Origin: Arenibacter sp. 6A1
Lineage (GTDB): Bacteria > Bacteroidota > Bacteroidia > Flavobacteriales > Flavobacteriaceae
Assembly (NCBI RefSeq): GCF_012272855.1
Contig: NZ_JAAXCQ010000001.1
Coordinates: 62,001-126,000 of the forward strand
DNA: 64,000 nucleotides
Reading direction: 5' to 3'
Each line of letters starts with the position of its first letter. Position 1 is the stretch's first letter. Both the position numbers and the translations under genes were made by a program. The notes below the pieces were generated by a model. It saw only the letters and a list, made by a program, of their open reading frames with translations. It did not search any database and was not told the origin of the DNA. Positions 62,052-64,000 of this stretch are shown here, piece after piece.

Positions 62052-64000
62052 ATGAGACTATCATTTTTTTTAACTCTAGCATTTGTATTTCACCTCAATA
62101 TACTACTGGGTCAGCTTACAGTAACAGGGACAGTTGTAGATGATAGCGGACAGGCGCTAGCAGGTGTTAATATTGTAGAAAAAGGCACCTCCAATGGTAC
62201 CGCTACTGATTTTGATGGCAATTATCAAATTTCTGTCGCTCAAAATGCCACCCTTATTTTCAGCTACATCGGCTACAATACCACGGAAAAAATTGTCGAC
62301 GGAAACGCGATAATCAATATTACCCTTGAAGAGGGAATGCTATTGTCCGAAGTACAGGTCGTCGGCTCCAGAAGCCCTAAAAGAACAGCTACGGACACTG
62401 CTGTCCCAATCGACGTGCTCGATGTTGCCGAAATAGCCACTACCACCGGTAAAGTCGAAGTAAATGACATTCTTCAATATGCCGCCCCTTCCTTCAATGC
62501 TAGCAAACAATCAGGATCGGACGGCGCAGATCATATCGTTCCGGCTTCCTTAAGAGGACTAGGACCAGACCAGACCTTAGTGCTTATTAACGGAAAAAGA
62601 CGCCACCAATCTTCCTTAGTGAATATTTTTGGTACTCGAGGTCGTGGAAATTCTGGGACAGATCTAAATGCCATCCCCTCCTCTGCTATTAAAAGAATAG
62701 AAGTTTTGCGCGATGGAGCTTCGGCACAATACGGGTCCGATGCTATTGCTGGAGTTATCAATATTGTCCTTAAAGATAATAGCCAAGGATTCACTGGCGG
62801 CATTACCTATGGCGGAAACAGCACGGCAATTGGCAAAGGCTGGGCCGAAGAATCAGGAGAAACCCTGTACAACGTAGAAGGCAAAAATAGGTTGGACGGA
62901 AAAAATAGAAATTTCGATGGTATCACAACCAAAATAGACGCTAATTACGGTATGGCCTTAGGACAAAACGGTGGCTTTGTAAATATTACAACAGAATTGC
63001 TTTCCAAAGAAAAAACCTTGAGACCAGGATTCTCATGGCGAAAAGGATACGGAAGTGCAGCCGTTGACGGATTTAATTTCATGATCAACTCTGCCGTTCC
63101 CGTGGGAGAGAATACAGAAATATATGCCTTTGGAGGAAGAAACTTTAGAGATACAGATGCCAATGCCTTTTCTAGGGACGCTTATGTTCAAGGTGATGCC
63201 GATGCCTCGGACAATAGAACAGTCCCTAGCCTGTACCCAAATGGATTTACACCTAGAATCACTTCCCTGATTACCGATGTATCTGTTTCGGCAGGGATCC
63301 GACATGAAATGGCAAACGGATGGAATGTAGATTTCAACAATACTTACGGTAAAAACAATTTTCACTATTACATCAAGGAAAGCAACAATGCTTCTATGAA
63401 GGAAGCATCTCCTACGGATTTTGATGCTGGAGGCCACTTTTTAGCAATGAACACTACCGGATTGGAATTCAACAAATATTTTGAGGATATTGCTTCTGGA
63501 CTTAATATCGCTTATGGCTTGGAGTATAGAACTGAAAATTTCGGAATTTTTGCCGGAGAAGAATCCTCTTACGCCCTATATGACAACAACGGAACTCCTA
63601 TTAGCAACCCCGCTTCACAAACTGTGGCCACCGACGGAAATGGTCAAGACCTACCTGGAGGCTCCCAAGGATTTCCAGGCTATAGCCCAGATAACGAAGT
63701 AGATAGAAGCAGATCTAATTACGGGATATATGTGGACTCAGAATTAAATATTACGGACGACTTTATGGTTGCAGGAGCCTTGCGCTTTGAAGATTATAGT
63801 GATTTTGGCAACACCTTTAACTTCAAATTGGCCAGTAGATATAAAATCAACAACGACTTATCCTTAAGAGGCTCCATTTCTACTGGTTTTAGAGCCCCTT
63901 CTTTAGCACAGCTATATTACAACCTAATTTTCAATAACATTGTAGCAGGGGAGTCTGTCCCTTCCTTACTATCTGCCAACAATAGTACGGTGACTAAGGC
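62052..64000 (+). CDS. TonB-dependent receptor, N-terminal part (cut by window edge)
   Basis: 649 codons stay open from the ATG at 62052 to the right edge. The order is a signal peptide (SFFLTLAFVFHLNILLGQ), a carboxypeptidase-regulatory-like domain to about residue 95 (VTGTVVDDSGQALAGVNIVEKGT), and a plug domain about 105-220 (LRGLGPDQTLVLINGKRRHQ, IKRIEVLRDGASAQYGSDAIAGVINIVL). The start of a 22-strand outer-membrane barrel follows. It imports a ligand that TonB energises. The plug resembles iron or vitamin receptors more than SusC proteins, and no SusD gene is visible. The ligand is unknown. Confidence 0.93.
   Translation, partial: MRLSFFLTLAFVFHLNILLGQLTVTGTVVDDSGQALAGVNIVEKGTSNGTATDFDGNYQISVAQNATLIFSYIGYNTTEKIVDGNAIINITLEEGMLLSEVQVVGSRSPKRTATDTAVPIDVLDVAEIATTTGKVEVNDILQYAAPSFNASKQSGSDGADHIVPASLRGLGPDQTLVLINGKRRHQSSLVNIFGTRGRGNSGTDLNAIPSSAIKRIEVLRDGASAQYGSDAIAGVINIVLKDNSQGFTGGITYGGNSTAIGKGWAEESGETLYNVEGKNRLDGKNRNFDGITTKIDANYGMALGQNGGFVNITTELLSKEKTLRPGFSWRKGYGSAAVDGFNFMINSAVPVGENTEIYAFGGRNFRDTDANAFSRDAYVQGDADASDNRTVPSLYPNGFTPRITSLITDVSVSAGIRHEMANGWNVDFNNTYGKNNFHYYIKESNNASMKEASPTDFDAGGHFLAMNTTGLEFNKYFEDIASGLNIAYGLEYRTENFGIFAGEESSYALYDNNGTPISNPASQTVATDGNGQDLPGGSQGFPGYSPDNEVDRSRSNYGIYVDSELNITDDFMVAGALRFEDYSDFGNTFNFKLASRYKINNDLSLRGSISTGFRAPSLAQLYYNLIFNNIVAGESVPSLLSANNSTVTK

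Noticed and set aside
62273-63437. Minus-strand ORFs inside the TonB-dependent receptor gene
   Set aside because: They are shadows of a continuous plus-strand frame with signal peptide, plug and barrel features.

Overview
The window comes from a low-GC member of the Bacteroidota, almost certainly a Flavobacteriaceae species (a marine genus is a guess). The evidence is a short 287-residue RpoD-type sigma factor, a fused LpxC/FabZ enzyme, the type IX secretion regulator PorX, small Cys-lipidated proteins, and several promoters of the Bacteroidota -33/-7 type (TTG, 18-23 nt, TAnnTTTG). I see no rRNA, tRNA, insertion sequence, CRISPR array or prophage.

Layout. 1-6.1 kb: a cut-off DEAD-box helicase, menB, a glycosyltransferase, an SF2 helicase, a GhrA-type dehydrogenase and a small conserved protein. 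6.3-16.5 kb: the sigma factor, two tiny tandem ORFs, an M19 dipeptidase lipoprotein, a thioesterase, divergent DUF2461 and cysE-cysM genes, a small acidic lipoprotein, dps, corA and a truA homologue. 17-22.8 kb: two paralogous four-helix membrane proteins separated by a GC-rich repeat, a MoxR ATPase/VWA pair, a DUF1853 protein and a small secreted helical protein. 22.8-30.6 kb: the complete histidine operon hisG-D-C-B-H-A-F-IE on the minus strand, preceded by a leader peptide with six His codons and a terminator/antiterminator switch. 30.6-41.5 kb: an SPFH protein, a large VWA membrane protein, fabG, sucD and the lipid A cluster lpxD-lpxC/fabZ-lpxA-efp with a second lpxD-like gene, led by an HD hydrolase gene. 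41.6-47.4 kb: porX, tsaE, a tandem array of five tiny lipoprotein genes with 13-residue repeats, a membrane protein, alanine dehydrogenase and a small anchored protein. 47.5-53.6 kb: proline dehydrogenase, aroB, DinB, an Lrp regulator, an M14 peptidase, an XRE regulator and a small lipoprotein. 54-62 kb: a second identical copy of the GC-rich repeat in inverted orientation, a sterol-desaturase-like hydroxylase, mscL, parC, parE and ychF. From 62 kb a TonB-dependent receptor runs off the right edge.

Most of the window is core metabolism and envelope biogenesis. The least explained parts are the lipoprotein array (43.75-45.09 kb), the two tandem micro-ORFs (7.2-7.45 kb), the paralogous membrane pair around the repeat (17-18.7 kb), and the two inverted copies of an 85-bp GC-rich element about 36 kb apart. 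The his leader is the best resolved regulatory device; its parts can be read directly from the sequence.
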